Assembly (NCBI RefSeq): GCF_000721175.1
Contig: NZ_JOEZ01000005.1
Span: 1 to 64,000 of the forward strand
DNA: 64,000 nucleotides
Direction: 5' to 3'
Source: Streptomyces anulatus
Lineage (GTDB): Bacteria > Actinomycetota > Actinomycetes > Streptomycetales > Streptomycetaceae
The notes below the pieces were generated by a model. That model saw only the letters and a list, made by a program, of their open reading frames with translations, was not told where the DNA came from and searched no databases. Positions 35,318 through 44,914 of the stretch are shown one piece after another (within the stretch, counting starts at the first letter, position 1; each line of letters begins with the position of its first letter). The translations under genes were made by a program, and so were the position numbers.

Positions 35318-36177
35318 GGGCGATGACCTGCCATCTGTTCTAGTCGGGCGATGCGATCCGCCATCGGCGGGTGGGTGGAGAACATTCTCGCCGTCCCCTG
35401 GCCTGGGCGGAACGGGTTCGCGATCATCATGTGGCTCGCGGTCTCGATCCTCGGCTCGGGCGGCAGCGGGAGCTGTCTCGTCCCGGCGTCGAGCTTGCGC
35501 AGGGCACTGGCGAGAGCCAGCGGGTCGCCGGTGAGCTGGGCTCCGGAGGCGTCGGCCTCGTACTCGCGGGAGCGGCTGACGGCGAGCTGAATGACTGAGG
35601 CGGCGAGCGGCCCCAGGATCATGATCAGGAGCATGCCGAGGAGGCCGGGTCCCTCGTCGTCGTTGGAGCGGCCCACCGGGATGAGCCAGGCGAAGTTGAC
35701 CAGGAACATCACGACGGAGGCGAGGGCTCCGGCGACGGACGAGATGAGGATGTCCCGGTTGTAGACATGGCTGAGCTCGTGGCCGAGGACGCCGCGCAGC
35801 TCGCGCTCGTCGAGGATCTGGAGGATGCCCTCGGTGCAGCAGACGGCGGCGTTGCGCGGGTTACGGCCGGTGGCGAACGCGTTGGGCGCCTGCGTCGGGG
35901 AAATGTAGAGGCGCGGCATGGGCTGACGGGCCGCCGTGGAGAGCTCGCGGACGATGCGGTAGAGCTGCGGCGCCTCGAATTCGCTGACGGGGCGGGCGCG
36001 CATGGCACGCAGGGCGAGCTTGTCGCTGTTCCAGTACGCGTAGGCGTTGGTGCCGACGGCTACCAGGAGCGCGACGACGAGGCCCGTACGTCCGAAGAAG
36101 CTGCCGATGACGATGATGAGTGCGGACAGTCCCCCGAGGAGTACGGCGGTCTTCAGCCCGTTGTGCCGGCGGTGCAC
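35314..36177 (-). CDS. htpX: HtpX-like membrane zinc metalloprotease
   Basis: M48-family protease for membrane-protein quality control, 287 residues. Two membrane segments near the N-terminus, zinc motif HELSH in [12 protein letters not shown], and the third ligand Glu in [11 protein letters not shown], with two more hydrophobic segments between. I chose the GTG at 36177 (TTGGAGGG upstream) over the longer frame to 36231. It is coupled to the YccF gene; in E. coli htpX responds to envelope stress, which fits the stress genes around it. Confidence 0.92.
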   Translation of the reverse strand: MHRRHNGLKTAVLLGGLSALIIVIGSFFGRTGLVVALLVAVGTNAYAYWNSDKLALRAMRARPVSEFEAPQLYRIVRELSTAARQPMPRLYISPTQAPNAFATGRNPRNAAVCCTEGILQILDERELRGVLGHELSHVYNRDILISSVAGALASVVMFLVNFAWLIPVGRSNDDEGPGLLGMLLIMILGPLAASVIQLAVSRSREYEADASGAQLTGDPLALASALRKLDAGTRQLPLPPEPRIETASHMMIANPFRPGQGTARMFSTHPPMADRIARLEQMAGHRP

Positions 36178-36423
36178 GGTACGCCCTCCAAGTGGTGCAG
36201 CAGGGGAACCCTTTGCATGGTGGTGCTCCACTCCCCAGTGGAGCCTCCTGTACTGGTCAACGCCAGGCGAAAGGAGCTAGTTCCCTTGTGCGTGCGGCCG
36301 GAGGGCGGGGGGCGTGCCGATTGTTCACGCCGGTCGGACCCCCGGCCCCGTACGGAGTGGCGCTGGGCCGTACGGGTGGCGGGGCGTCATCGTGGTGCGA
36401 GGGTGGATCGGTTCGACGGTGGG

Positions 36424-36491
36424 TCGGTGCCGCTGTGCGGTCGGTGCCGCTGTGCGGTCGGTGCCGCTGTGCGGTCAGTGCTGCTGTGCGG
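36424..36491 (-). repeat. Four tandem copies of a 17-bp unit at the mscL 3' end
   Basis: Units TCGGTGCCGCTGTGCGG start at 36424, 36441 and 36458. A diverged fourth copy (two mismatches) at 36475 is the last codons and stop of mscL, so the array looks like outward duplication of the gene's 3' end. Confidence 0.85.
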
Positions 36492-36939
36492 GGAGCTTGG
36501 CGAGGGAGAGTGCCTCGGGGTCGGGCTCGACCTCGCTGGTGCAGTGGCCGCAGCGGGAGGCGACGGCGGGGATCTCGCTGAAGCAGCGCGGGCAGTCGCG
36601 GAGGGCGGCCTTGATGTCGACGGCCTCTTCCTGCTCCTTGGTGAAGCGGTTCTGCACCTTGGCCATGGGAACGACGACGCAGAAGTACAGCACCGCGGCG
36701 GTGATCAGGAAGGCGATGGCGGCGCTGATGAAGAGGCCGTAGGGGAAGACGACGCCGTCGATCTTGTAGGAGGCCTTGCTGAAGTCTCCGGTCCCCCGGG
36801 TGGCGAGGCCGATCAGCGGGGTGATGAAGGCGTTGCTGAAGCCCGTGACGACGGCGGTGAACGCGGCCCCGACCGCGAGACCGATCGCCATGGAGATGAC
36901 GTTCCCGCGCAGGATGAAGTCCTTGAACCCGTTCAGCAC
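36475..36939 (-). CDS. mscL: Large-conductance mechanosensitive channel with zinc-ribbon tail
   Basis: Osmotic safety valve of the cytoplasmic membrane. 154 residues from a GTG at 36939 behind GAGGAGAG. The signature FKDFILRGNVISMAIGLAVGAAFTAVV (TM1) and a second membrane helix near residue 75-100 are clear. Beyond the usual cytoplasmic helix the C-terminus adds CPRC-x11-CGHC, a four-cysteine zinc-ribbon, absent from E. coli MscL. It lies just downstream of the nuo cluster in the same direction, with an ACGTCA...TGACGT inverted repeat upstream (36965-36987). Confidence 0.93.
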   Translation of the reverse strand: MLNGFKDFILRGNVISMAIGLAVGAAFTAVVTGFSNAFITPLIGLATRGTGDFSKASYKIDGVVFPYGLFISAAIAFLITAAVLYFCVVVPMAKVQNRFTKEQEEAVDIKAALRDCPRCFSEIPAVASRCGHCTSEVEPDPEALSLAKLPAQQH

Positions 36940-37054
36940 TGCTCTCTCTCCTCTTGTTCCTGACACGTCAACGCCGATTTCGTGACGTATGCAGCCAAGA
37001 CCTTGCCCTGTGGCGAGGGCCGCGGGCAAACCGATCTTGCGGGCCCGGGAGGGC

Positions 37055-38641
37055 TCAGAACAGGCTCACGGAGGCGAAGCGCAGGACGGCCTGCGGGACC
37101 CCGGAGAGCAGGATTCCGGCGGTGGCGGTGAGGAGGACCGCCGCGGTGAGGGGGGCGGGGGCGCGGAATCGGCGCGCCGGGGCGGAGGCTGCGGCGCCGG
37201 TGGCCGCCCCGGCCGCTGCCGGGGTTGCGTCCGGCGTACGGAAGAGGATCGCGGTCCACTGAAGGTAGTAGTAGAGAGCGATCACCACGTTGACGGCCAT
37301 GACGACGGCGAGCCAGCCGAGGCCCGCGTCGACCGCCGCGGAGAAGACGGTGACCTTCGCGAAGAGCCCGATGATGCCGGGCGGCAGTCCGGCCAGGCAG
37401 AGCAGGAAGAAGCCGAGCGCCAGGGCCGCGAGGGGCCGGGTGGTGTACAGGCCCCGGTAGTCGGAGAGCCGGTTGCCGGGGTGCGTACGGGCGACGAGGG
37501 CGGCGACCGCGAACGCGCCCAGGTTCACGACGGCGTACATGAGGGCGTACGCCACCGTGGAGCCGATCTGCTCACCGGTGGAGTACGCGGCGGCGGCGAT
37601 CGGGACCAGGAGGTAGCCGGCCTGGGCGACCGAGGACCAGGCGAGGAGGCGGACGGCGCTGCGGGCACGGGAGGCGTTCTGGCGGAGGGCCGCGACGTTG
37701 CCGACGGTCATGGTGAGCGCGGCGAGGACGGCGAGTGCGGGCCCCCAGACGTCGGCATAGGAGGGGAACGCGATGACGGTCACCAGGATGAGCCCCGAAA
37801 ACCCGACGGCCTTCCCCACGACGGAGAGGTAGGCGGCGATCGGGAGGGGCGCGCCGACGTAGGTGTCGGGGACCCAGAAGTGGAAGGGCGCGGCGGCGGT
37901 CTTGAAGGCGAAGCCGACGAGGGTGAGGGCCACACCGGTCTTGGCGAGGGTGTCGAGCACCGGGGGCACGTCGTCGAGGCGGGCGGCGATCTCGGTGAGG
38001 TGCAGGGTGCCGGTGGTCGCGTACACGAAGCTGACGCCGAGCAGCATGACGGCGGTGGCGACGACGGAGGAGAGGAAGAATTTCAGCGCGGCCTCGGAGG
38101 AGCGCCGGTCGCCGCGCTTGATGCCGACGAGGGCGAACGCGGGCAAGGAGGCGACTTCGAGGGCGACGACGAGCGTGGCGAGGTCGCGGGAGGCGGGAAG
38201 CAGGGCGGCCCCGGCGGCGGAGGCCAGGAGCAGGAACCAGTACTCCCCCGCCGGCAGTTTGCGGGTGTCGTCGAGCGAGAGCAGGACGGTGAGGAACGCG
38301 CCGCCCAGGACGAGGGCCTGGATGACGACGGTGAAGTGGTCGGCGGTGTAGCTGCAGGCCTGTGCGCCGGTGTTGACGCAGAAGGTGGACCGGTCTCCGG
38401 CGCGCAGGGGGATCAGGAGCGCCAGGGCGGCGGCGAGGGCGGTGAGGGCGCCGTAGCCGAGGAGCTGTTTGCGGTGCGCGGGCAGGAACAGGTCGGCGAC
38501 GAGGACGATCAGGGCGGCCAGCGCGGTGAGGGTGGGGGGCGCGATGGCCAGCCAGTCGATGGACTGGACGACGCTGGGGGCGTCGGCCGCGATGGTGTGC
38601 TCGATGAGGCTTCCTGCGGTGGTGCCGATGTCCGCGGTCAC
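37055..38641 (-). CDS. nuoN: NADH-quinone oxidoreductase subunit N
   Basis: Antiporter-like proton-pumping membrane subunit, 528 residues, about 14 membrane helices. The conserved Lys/Pro-containing helix FKTAAAPFHFWVPDTY is present. GTG start overlapping the nuoM stop (GTGA). It is the last gene of the cluster; only an imperfect hairpin follows at about 37018-37045. Confidence 0.94.
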   Translation of the reverse strand: MTADIGTTAGSLIEHTIAADAPSVVQSIDWLAIAPPTLTALAALIVLVADLFLPAHRKQLLGYGALTALAAALALLIPLRAGDRSTFCVNTGAQACSYTADHFTVVIQALVLGGAFLTVLLSLDDTRKLPAGEYWFLLLASAAGAALLPASRDLATLVVALEVASLPAFALVGIKRGDRRSSEAALKFFLSSVVATAVMLLGVSFVYATTGTLHLTEIAARLDDVPPVLDTLAKTGVALTLVGFAFKTAAAPFHFWVPDTYVGAPLPIAAYLSVVGKAVGFSGLILVTVIAFPSYADVWGPALAVLAALTMTVGNVAALRQNASRARSAVRLLAWSSVAQAGYLLVPIAAAAYSTGEQIGSTVAYALMYAVVNLGAFAVAALVARTHPGNRLSDYRGLYTTRPLAALALGFFLLCLAGLPPGIIGLFAKVTVFSAAVDAGLGWLAVVMAVNVVIALYYYLQWTAILFRTPDATPAAAGAATGAAASAPARRFRAPAPLTAAVLLTATAGILLSGVPQAVLRFASVSLF

Positions 38642-40305
38642 GACTTGCCTCCTGCGAGGAGCTGCTGCACGGCCGGGTCGGTGAGGCCGAGGAGGACGGC
38701 GGGCCAGAGGCCGGCGAGGACGGTGAGCGCGGCGAGCGGGGTCCAGGTGACGGCTTCGTACGTCTGGATGTCGGCGAGCTGCGGGGTGGTGGTGGCCGGC
38801 CGGGCTCCGGCGGCCCCGGACGGCTGGGGGCCGGCCGCCGCTTGCGGAGCGCGGTCGTCGGGCGACAGCCGGGAGTGGGGTGTGTGCTCACCCATGCAGA
38901 CGCGGCGGACGACGATGAGCATGTACGCAGCGGTGAGCAGGGTGCCGAACGCCCCGATGGCCATGAAGGTGCGGAACGCGGGGCGGCTGAGGCCTTCGGC
39001 GGGGCTGTACGCGCCGAACAGGGTGAGCATCTCGCCCCAGAATCCGGCGAGTCCGGGCAGGCCGAGCGAGGCGACGGCGGCGAAGGCGAGCAGCGCGCCG
39101 AGGCGGGGGGCCCGGCCGTAGAGGGCGGCCCCGGTCGCTCCGGCGAGGGTGTCGAGGTCGGCGGTGCCGTAGCGGTCCTTGACGGCGCCGACCAGGAAGA
39201 ACAGCAGGCCGGTGATGAGGCCGTGGGCGATGTTGGCGAAGAGCGCGCCGTTGACTCCGGTGGGGGTCATGGTGGCGATGCCGAGCAGGACGAAGCCCAT
39301 GTGGCCGACGGACGAGTAGGCGATGAGCCGCTTGAGGTCGCCCTTGGCGCCGGTACGGGCCAGGGCCAGGCAGGCGAGGGATCCGTAGACGATGCCGACG
39401 ACGGCGAACGCGGCGAGGTAGGGCGCGAAGGTCCGCATACCGTCGGGGGCGATGGGGAGCAGGATCCGCACGAATCCGTACGTTCCCATCTTCAGCAGGA
39501 CGCCCGCGAGGAGCACCGACCCGACGGTGGGGGCGGCGGTGTGGGCGTCGGGGAGCCAGCTGTGCAGGGGCCACATCGGGGTCTTCACGGCGAGGCCGAG
39601 ACCGATCGCGAGTACGGCGATGACCTGCACGGATGTGGTGAGGCCCCGGCCGTTGTCAGTGGCGAGTGCCACCATGTCGAAGGTGCCGCTCTTCAGCCCG
39701 ACGAGGAGGAGGCCCAGCAGCATGACGACCGAGCCGAGCAGGGTGTAGAGGATGAACTTCCAGGCGGCCGCCTGCCGTTGGCCGCCGCCCCAGCGGGCGA
39801 TGAGGAAGTACATCGGGATGAGGACCATCTCGAAGGCGAGGAAGAAGAGCAGCAGGTCGAGGACGGCGAAGGTGGCGAGGGTGCCGGACTCCAGGACGAG
39901 GACGAGGGCGACGAAGGCCTTCGGTGAGGGGCCCGCGGGCAGCTTGAAGTAGCTGTACAGCGCGCAGAGGAAGGTCAGCAGCGCGGTCAGGACCAGGAGG
40001 GGGAGCGAGATGCCGTCGATGCCGAGGTGGATGCGGACGTCGAGCGCCGGGATCCAGCTGATGTCGGTGGTCGCCTGCATCGTGGCGGGGTGGTCGTGGT
40101 CGAAGCCGACGGCCAGGACGATCGCGGCGATGAGGACGGCGCCGGTGACGGTCACGCCGTGGCGGAGCACGGCCTGGTCGGGGCTCTTCCCCCTGAGCCC
40201 GGGCGGGGCGGGGAGCAGGGCCGCGACGGCGCCGAGGAGCGGGGCGACGACGATGAACGCCAGAAGGAACTGCATCACGGACGCACTGATATCGATCACG
40301 GTCAC
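38638..40305 (-). CDS. nuoM: NADH-quinone oxidoreductase subunit M
   Basis: Second antiporter-like subunit, 555 residues. Key features FLAFEMVLIPMYFLI (the conserved Glu) and KTPMWPLHSWLPDAHTAAPT are intact. GTG at 40305 overlaps the nuoL stop; a second in-frame GTG at 40299 is possible. A Pro/Ala-rich loop (PQAAAGPQPSGAAGARPA) before the last helices is longer than usual. Confidence 0.95.
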   Translation of the reverse strand: MTVIDISASVMQFLLAFIVVAPLLGAVAALLPAPPGLRGKSPDQAVLRHGVTVTGAVLIAAIVLAVGFDHDHPATMQATTDISWIPALDVRIHLGIDGISLPLLVLTALLTFLCALYSYFKLPAGPSPKAFVALVLVLESGTLATFAVLDLLLFFLAFEMVLIPMYFLIARWGGGQRQAAAWKFILYTLLGSVVMLLGLLLVGLKSGTFDMVALATDNGRGLTTSVQVIAVLAIGLGLAVKTPMWPLHSWLPDAHTAAPTVGSVLLAGVLLKMGTYGFVRILLPIAPDGMRTFAPYLAAFAVVGIVYGSLACLALARTGAKGDLKRLIAYSSVGHMGFVLLGIATMTPTGVNGALFANIAHGLITGLLFFLVGAVKDRYGTADLDTLAGATGAALYGRAPRLGALLAFAAVASLGLPGLAGFWGEMLTLFGAYSPAEGLSRPAFRTFMAIGAFGTLLTAAYMLIVVRRVCMGEHTPHSRLSPDDRAPQAAAGPQPSGAAGARPATTTPQLADIQTYEAVTWTPLAALTVLAGLWPAVLLGLTDPAVQQLLAGGKS

Positions 40306-42302
40306 GACCCCGCGTTGACGTTGGCGAAGACGACGGCGGCGATCGCCAGGACGAGGGACCCGGCGAGCAGGGCGCCGGCGTAGGTCTGCACGTTGCCGGT
40401 CTGGGCCCGGCGGACGGCGGTGCCGAGGAGGCGGGTGACGGCGCCCGATCCGTTGACGTAGGTGTCGACGACCTCGCGGTCCAGGAAGCGGACGAGGCGG
40501 GCGGCTCCCTGGACCGGCCGGACGAACAGCGCCGTGTACAGGACGTCGAGGTGGAAGCCGGTGACCGCGTGGCGGTGGAGCGGGCCCAGGAGGAGTCGTC
40601 CCGGGTCGGCCGGGTCGGAGGCGTCCGCGATGGTGCCGTAGACGGCGGTGTGGGACGTCATGGCCTCGGCTTCGACGAGGGCGGGTTCGGCACCGGGGTG
40701 GGCGACGACGGCGCCGATGGGGTTGCGGGCGGCGAGGGCGGTGGTGTGCCGCCAGGCGCCGTAGGTGACGAGCCCGCCGACGAGGCCGACCCCGGTGGAC
40801 AGGACGGCCGTGGTGAGGGACGGGGTGAGGGCGTGCCCGTCGAACCAGTCGCCGATCGCACCGGCGGTGAGGCCGAGGCCGATGGTGGGGACGGCCAGGA
40901 TCCACAGGACGGAGGTCATGGCGACGGGCTGCCGGCCGTGGTCGGGCACTTCGGCCCCGCGGCCCCGGAAGGCGAGGAGCCAGAGGCGTACGGCGTAGGC
41001 GGCGGTGAGGACGGCGGCCAGGAGCCCGGCGATCAGGATCGTCCAGCCCGCGGCGGCCGGGGCGACGGTCCGGTCCCCGAGGGCCGTGTGCTCGGCGGCG
41101 ACGAGGACGGCTTCCTTGGAGAAGAAGCCGGCGAACGGTGGGATGGCGGCCAGTGCGAGGAGGGCGACGGTCATCGTCCAGTAGGCGTCCGGGATGCGGC
41201 GGGCGAGGCCGCCCATCCGGGACATGGCGGCCAGTGAGTTGGTGCCCGCGGCGTGGATGACGACGCCCGCGGCGAGGAAGAGGACGGCTTTGAACGCGCC
41301 GTGCGAGATCAGGTGGAAGACGGCGGCGCCACGGTCGCCGACGGCGAGGGCGCCCGACATGTAGCCGAGCTGGCCGATGGTCGAGTAGGCGAGGACGCGT
41401 TTGATGTCGTCCTGGGCGAGGGCGGCGAGCCCGGATCCGATCATCGTGACGGCGGCCATCACGGCGAGGACGACGAGCGCAGCGCCGGAGGCCGCGAAGA
41501 CGGGCAGCAGGCGGGCCACGAAGTAGATGCCGGCGGCGACCATCGTCGCGGCGTGGATGAGCGCGGAGACGGGGGTGGGGCCGGCCATCGCGTCCGGTAG
41601 CCAGGTGTGCAAGGGGAACTGGGCCGACTTGCCCGCGACGCCCGCGAGGAGCAGCAGGGCGATGAGAGTGGGGTGATCGAGTCCGCCGGTGCCGACGGCC
41701 GCGAGGATCTTGGTGATCCGGAAGCTGCCGGTGTCGGCGGCGAGCGCGAACAGCCCGACCAGGAAGGGGACGTCGCCGAGCTTGGTGACCAGGAAGGCCT
41801 TGAGGGAGGCGGCCCGGGCCTCGGGCGTCTCCCAGTAGTGGCCGACGAGGAAGTAGGAGCAGATGCCCATGACCTCCCAGCCGACCAGGAGCACCATCAG
41901 GTCGCCGGAGTAGACGACCAGGAGCATCGCGGAGGTGAAGAGGGAGACGAGGGCGGCGTAGGAGGGGTAGCGGGCGTCGTCGCGGAGGTAGGCCGTGGAG
42001 TAGAGCTGTACGCAGGTGGCGACGACGGCGACGAGGACGGCGACCAGGACGGCGAAGCCGTCGAGGTGCAGCGCCAGGTCGATCGGGACCGAGCCGGTGG
42101 GTGTGAGCTGGGTCGCGGCGTCGATGGCCCGGCCGCCGCCCTGGCGGACGGCGACGATCACGGCGAGAACGGCCGCGGTGAGGGTCGGAATGATCGCCAG
42201 CGGGCGGACGAAGCCGGGGGCGGTGCGGCCGACGGCGAGCCCGGCGAGCGCGCCGAGGAACGGGAGGAGGGGTACGAGGGCGGCGAGAGTCGTGGTGGTC
42301 AC
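40302..42302 (-). CDS. nuoL: NADH-quinone oxidoreductase subunit L
   Basis: Terminal antiporter-like subunit with the long lateral helix, 666 residues. [18 protein letters not shown] and [27 protein letters not shown] carry the proton-channel residues. GTG start overlaps nuoK (GTGA). Confidence 0.96.
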   Translation of the reverse strand: MTTTTLAALVPLLPFLGALAGLAVGRTAPGFVRPLAIIPTLTAAVLAVIVAVRQGGGRAIDAATQLTPTGSVPIDLALHLDGFAVLVAVLVAVVATCVQLYSTAYLRDDARYPSYAALVSLFTSAMLLVVYSGDLMVLLVGWEVMGICSYFLVGHYWETPEARAASLKAFLVTKLGDVPFLVGLFALAADTGSFRITKILAAVGTGGLDHPTLIALLLLAGVAGKSAQFPLHTWLPDAMAGPTPVSALIHAATMVAAGIYFVARLLPVFAASGAALVVLAVMAAVTMIGSGLAALAQDDIKRVLAYSTIGQLGYMSGALAVGDRGAAVFHLISHGAFKAVLFLAAGVVIHAAGTNSLAAMSRMGGLARRIPDAYWTMTVALLALAAIPPFAGFFSKEAVLVAAEHTALGDRTVAPAAAGWTILIAGLLAAVLTAAYAVRLWLLAFRGRGAEVPDHGRQPVAMTSVLWILAVPTIGLGLTAGAIGDWFDGHALTPSLTTAVLSTGVGLVGGLVTYGAWRHTTALAARNPIGAVVAHPGAEPALVEAEAMTSHTAVYGTIADASDPADPGRLLLGPLHRHAVTGFHLDVLYTALFVRPVQGAARLVRFLDREVVDTYVNGSGAVTRLLGTAVRRAQTGNVQTYAGALLAGSLVLAIAAVVFANVNAGS

Positions 42303-42733
42303 GTGGTGGCCTCTGCCTTCTTCGTCTTCCCTGAGTTCTCGTCGTTCCCGTCGTCCTTGTTCCCTCCGCCGTGGGGCAGCTCGGCGTTGTCCGCCTCTGC
42401 GTCGTCGGGGAGCGTCTCGGCTTCGTCGGTCTCGGCGGTGTCGCGGAGCCGGTCGATGTCGGAGCTGCCCCGGTTGCGGTAGACGGCCAGGACGATCGCG
42501 AGTCCGATGCCGATCTCGGCGGCGGCGATGGCGATGGTGAAGAGCGTGAGGGCCTGGCCGGAGTGGAGGGTGTCGCGGAGCCAGACGTCGAAGGCGACGA
42601 GGTTGAGGTTGACGGCGTTGAGCATCAGCTCGACGGACATCAGGACCAGGATCGCGTTGCGGCGGGCGAGGACGCCGTAGAGGCCGACGCTGAAGAGGAG
42701 GGCGGCGAGTACGGCGGGATAGGCGAGGTGCAT
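42299..42733 (-). CDS. nuoK: NADH-quinone oxidoreductase subunit K
   Basis: Three-helix core subunit; the conserved [15 protein letters not shown] and the glutamates of helices 2 and 3 are present. It has 144 residues rather than about 100 because of an acidic, probably disordered C-terminal tail ([16 protein letters not shown] onward). Its start overlaps the nuoJ stop by one base. Confidence 0.94.
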   Translation of the reverse strand: MHLAYPAVLAALLFSVGLYGVLARRNAILVLMSVELMLNAVNLNLVAFDVWLRDTLHSGQALTLFTIAIAAAEIGIGLAIVLAVYRNRGSSDIDRLRDTAETDEAETLPDDAEADNAELPHGGGNKDDGNDENSGKTKKAEATT

Positions 42734-43353
42734 CAGCTCTGCTCCTCCTTGGCCGTGCCGTTCGTGCCGGGGCGGACCGTGGTGTCCGTGTCGCGTCTGC
42801 GGGACAGGACGATCGCACCGACGAGGGCGGCGAGCAGCAGGACGGAGAGCGCTTCGAAGGGCAGGACCCAGTTCCGGAACAGGAAGGCGCCGGTGACTTC
42901 GGTGGAGCCCTGGGCCGGCCCGTCGAGCTCGATCCAGGTGGTGCGGAAGGCGTCGGCCACCACCCAGACGAGGGCCGCCGCCGTGGCGGCGGCCACCCCG
43001 AGGGCGACCCACCGGTTGCCCGAATCGGCGTCCGGGGAGCGGCCGATGGGGGCCCGGGTGAGCATCAGGCCGAAGAGGAGGAGAACGACGATGGAACCGA
43101 CGTAGATCAGCACCTGCACCCAGGCGATGAACTCCGCGGTGAGCAGGAGGTACTCGACGGCCAGTCCGCCGAGCGCCACGACGAGCCAGAGCGCTGCGTG
43201 CACCAGCTGCTTGGTCGTGACGGTGATGACGGCGGCGCCGAGGGTGGCGAGACCGACGAGGAGGAACGCGATCTCCACGCCGGACGGTGAGAGGAACCCG
43301 GGGTGGTCGCCGGCGGCTGCGATGAACACGGGAGGCGCGGTGTGAAGCGTCAC
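42733..43353 (-). CDS. nuoJ: NADH-quinone oxidoreductase subunit J
   Basis: Membrane core subunit, 206 residues with five helices; [26 protein letters not shown] is the signature helix. GTG start overlapping the nuoI stop (GTGA). Confidence 0.94.
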   Translation of the reverse strand: MTLHTAPPVFIAAAGDHPGFLSPSGVEIAFLLVGLATLGAAVITVTTKQLVHAALWLVVALGGLAVEYLLLTAEFIAWVQVLIYVGSIVVLLLFGLMLTRAPIGRSPDADSGNRWVALGVAAATAAALVWVVADAFRTTWIELDGPAQGSTEVTGAFLFRNWVLPFEALSVLLLAALVGAIVLSRRRDTDTTVRPGTNGTAKEEQS

Positions 43354-43946
43354 GAGGTCCCTCCCTGCTCGTCTTCCTCCGGCTCTGCCTGCTGTGTCTT
43401 TTGTGCCTGCTCCTCCTGTGCACGCTGGGCTGCGAGCTTGTCCGCGGTCTTGCGGGCGGCGGCGATCTCCTTCGGCTCCTCGGCCGCGGGGTCGAGGGCG
43501 GGCGGCTCCGGCACGGTCCACATCCACTCGCGGAGCTTGTCGCGCTCGTGGGTGAGTTCGTGGATGTCCGTCTCCGCGTACTCGAACTCGGGCGACCAGA
43601 ACAGCGCGTCGAAGGGACACACCTCGATGCAGATGCCGCAGTACATGCACAGGGAGAAGTCGATGGCGAAACGGTCGAGCACGTTCCGGCTGCGCTCACG
43701 GCCACCGGGGGCGGCGGGCGGCGACGTCTCCTTGTGGGAGTCGATGTAGATGCACCAGTCGGGGCACTCACGGGCGCAGAGCATGCAGACCGTGCAGTTC
43801 TCCTCGAACAGCCCGATGACGCCGCGGGAGCGGGGCGGGAGTTCCGGCTGGGTGTCCGGGTACTGCGCGGTGACGGTCTTCCTCGTCATCGTGCGGAGGG
43901 TGACGGCAAGGCCTTTGGCCAGGCCGGATCCAGGGATCGGGGTCAT
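43350..43946 (-). CDS. nuoI: NADH-quinone oxidoreductase subunit I (2x[4Fe-4S])
   Basis: Electron-transfer subunit, 198 residues, with two complete cluster motifs [12 protein letters not shown] and [12 protein letters not shown]. This is the point where electrons could enter the connecting module in an enzyme lacking the NADH-oxidising subunits. A charged Ala/Glu/Gln tail follows residue 160. One-base overlap with nuoH. Confidence 0.95.
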   Translation of the reverse strand: MTPIPGSGLAKGLAVTLRTMTRKTVTAQYPDTQPELPPRSRGVIGLFEENCTVCMLCARECPDWCIYIDSHKETSPPAAPGGRERSRNVLDRFAIDFSLCMYCGICIEVCPFDALFWSPEFEYAETDIHELTHERDKLREWMWTVPEPPALDPAAEEPKEIAAARKTADKLAAQRAQEEQAQKTQQAEPEEDEQGGTS

Positions 43947-44914
43947 CAGTTGATCGCCACCTTCACGATGCCGGTGAGCGCGATCTGCGCGAGGGCGAGC
44001 GGGACGAGGGTGGTCCAGGCGAGCTTCTGCAACTGGTCCTCACGAAGGCGCGGGTAGCTGACACGCAGCCAGATGACGACGAACGCGAGGAGGGCGGTCT
44101 TGAGGAGGGTCCAGAGCCAGCCGAGTCCGTCGGCGCCGAACGGGCCGTGCCAGCCGCCGAGGAAGAGGACGGTGGTCAGGGCGCACAGGATGACGATGCC
44201 CGCGTACTCGGCGAGGAGGAACAGGGCGAAGCGCAGACCGGTGTACTCGGTGTACGCGCCGAAGATGATCTCGGAGTCGGCCACGGGCATGTCGAACGGG
44301 GGGCGCTGGAGTTCGGCGAGACCGGCCACGAAGAAGACCAGGGCGCCGACGATCTGCCAGGGCAGCCACCACCACTCGAAGGCGTCGAGGATGCCGGTGA
44401 GCGAGACCGTACCGGCCGCCATGGCCACGGAGGCGGCGGTCAGGAGCATCGGCAGCTCGTAGGAGAGGAGTTGCGCGGCGGTACGGAGGCCTCCGAGCAG
44501 CGAGAACTTGTTGGCGGAGGCCCAGCCCGCCATGAGCGAGCCGAGGACGCCGATGCCCATGACGGCGAGCACGAAGAAGATGCCCGCGTCGATGACCTGG
44601 CCGACCGCGCCGTCGCCGGGGCCGACGGGGATGACCACGAGGACGAGGAGGTACGGGAGGAGGGCGACGGCGGGGGCGAGCTGGAAGACGCGGCGGTCGG
44701 CGGCGGCCGGGACCACGTCCTCCTTCTGCGCGAACTTCACGCCGTCCGCGACGAGCTGGGCCCAGCCGTGGAAGCCGCCTGCGTACATGGGGCCCAGGCG
44801 GCCCTGCATGTGGGCCATCACCTTGTGCTCCGTCTGGCCCACGAGGAGCGGGGCGACCAGGAACACGACGAAGATGACGGCCAGGCGGAGGGCGACGTCG
44901 AGAGCGTCGTTCAC
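43946..44914 (-). CDS. nuoH: NADH-quinone oxidoreductase subunit H
   Basis: Quinone-chamber membrane subunit, 322 residues, eight helices. [23 protein letters not shown] carries the conserved acidic loop. It normally contacts NuoB and NuoD; nuoD is absent here. GTG start overlapping the nuoC stop. Confidence 0.95.
   Translation of the reverse strand: MNDALDVALRLAVIFVVFLVAPLLVGQTEHKVMAHMQGRLGPMYAGGFHGWAQLVADGVKFAQKEDVVPAAADRRVFQLAPAVALLPYLLVLVVIPVGPGDGAVGQVIDAGIFFVLAVMGIGVLGSLMAGWASANKFSLLGGLRTAAQLLSYELPMLLTAASVAMAAGTVSLTGILDAFEWWWLPWQIVGALVFFVAGLAELQRPPFDMPVADSEIIFGAYTEYTGLRFALFLLAEYAGIVILCALTTVLFLGGWHGPFGADGLGWLWTLLKTALLAFVVIWLRVSYPRLREDQLQKLAWTTLVPLALAQIALTGIVKVAIN

Noticed and set aside
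36424..36491. CRISPR array
   Set aside because: Direct head-to-tail 17-bp repeats with no spacers; no cas genes anywhere in the window.
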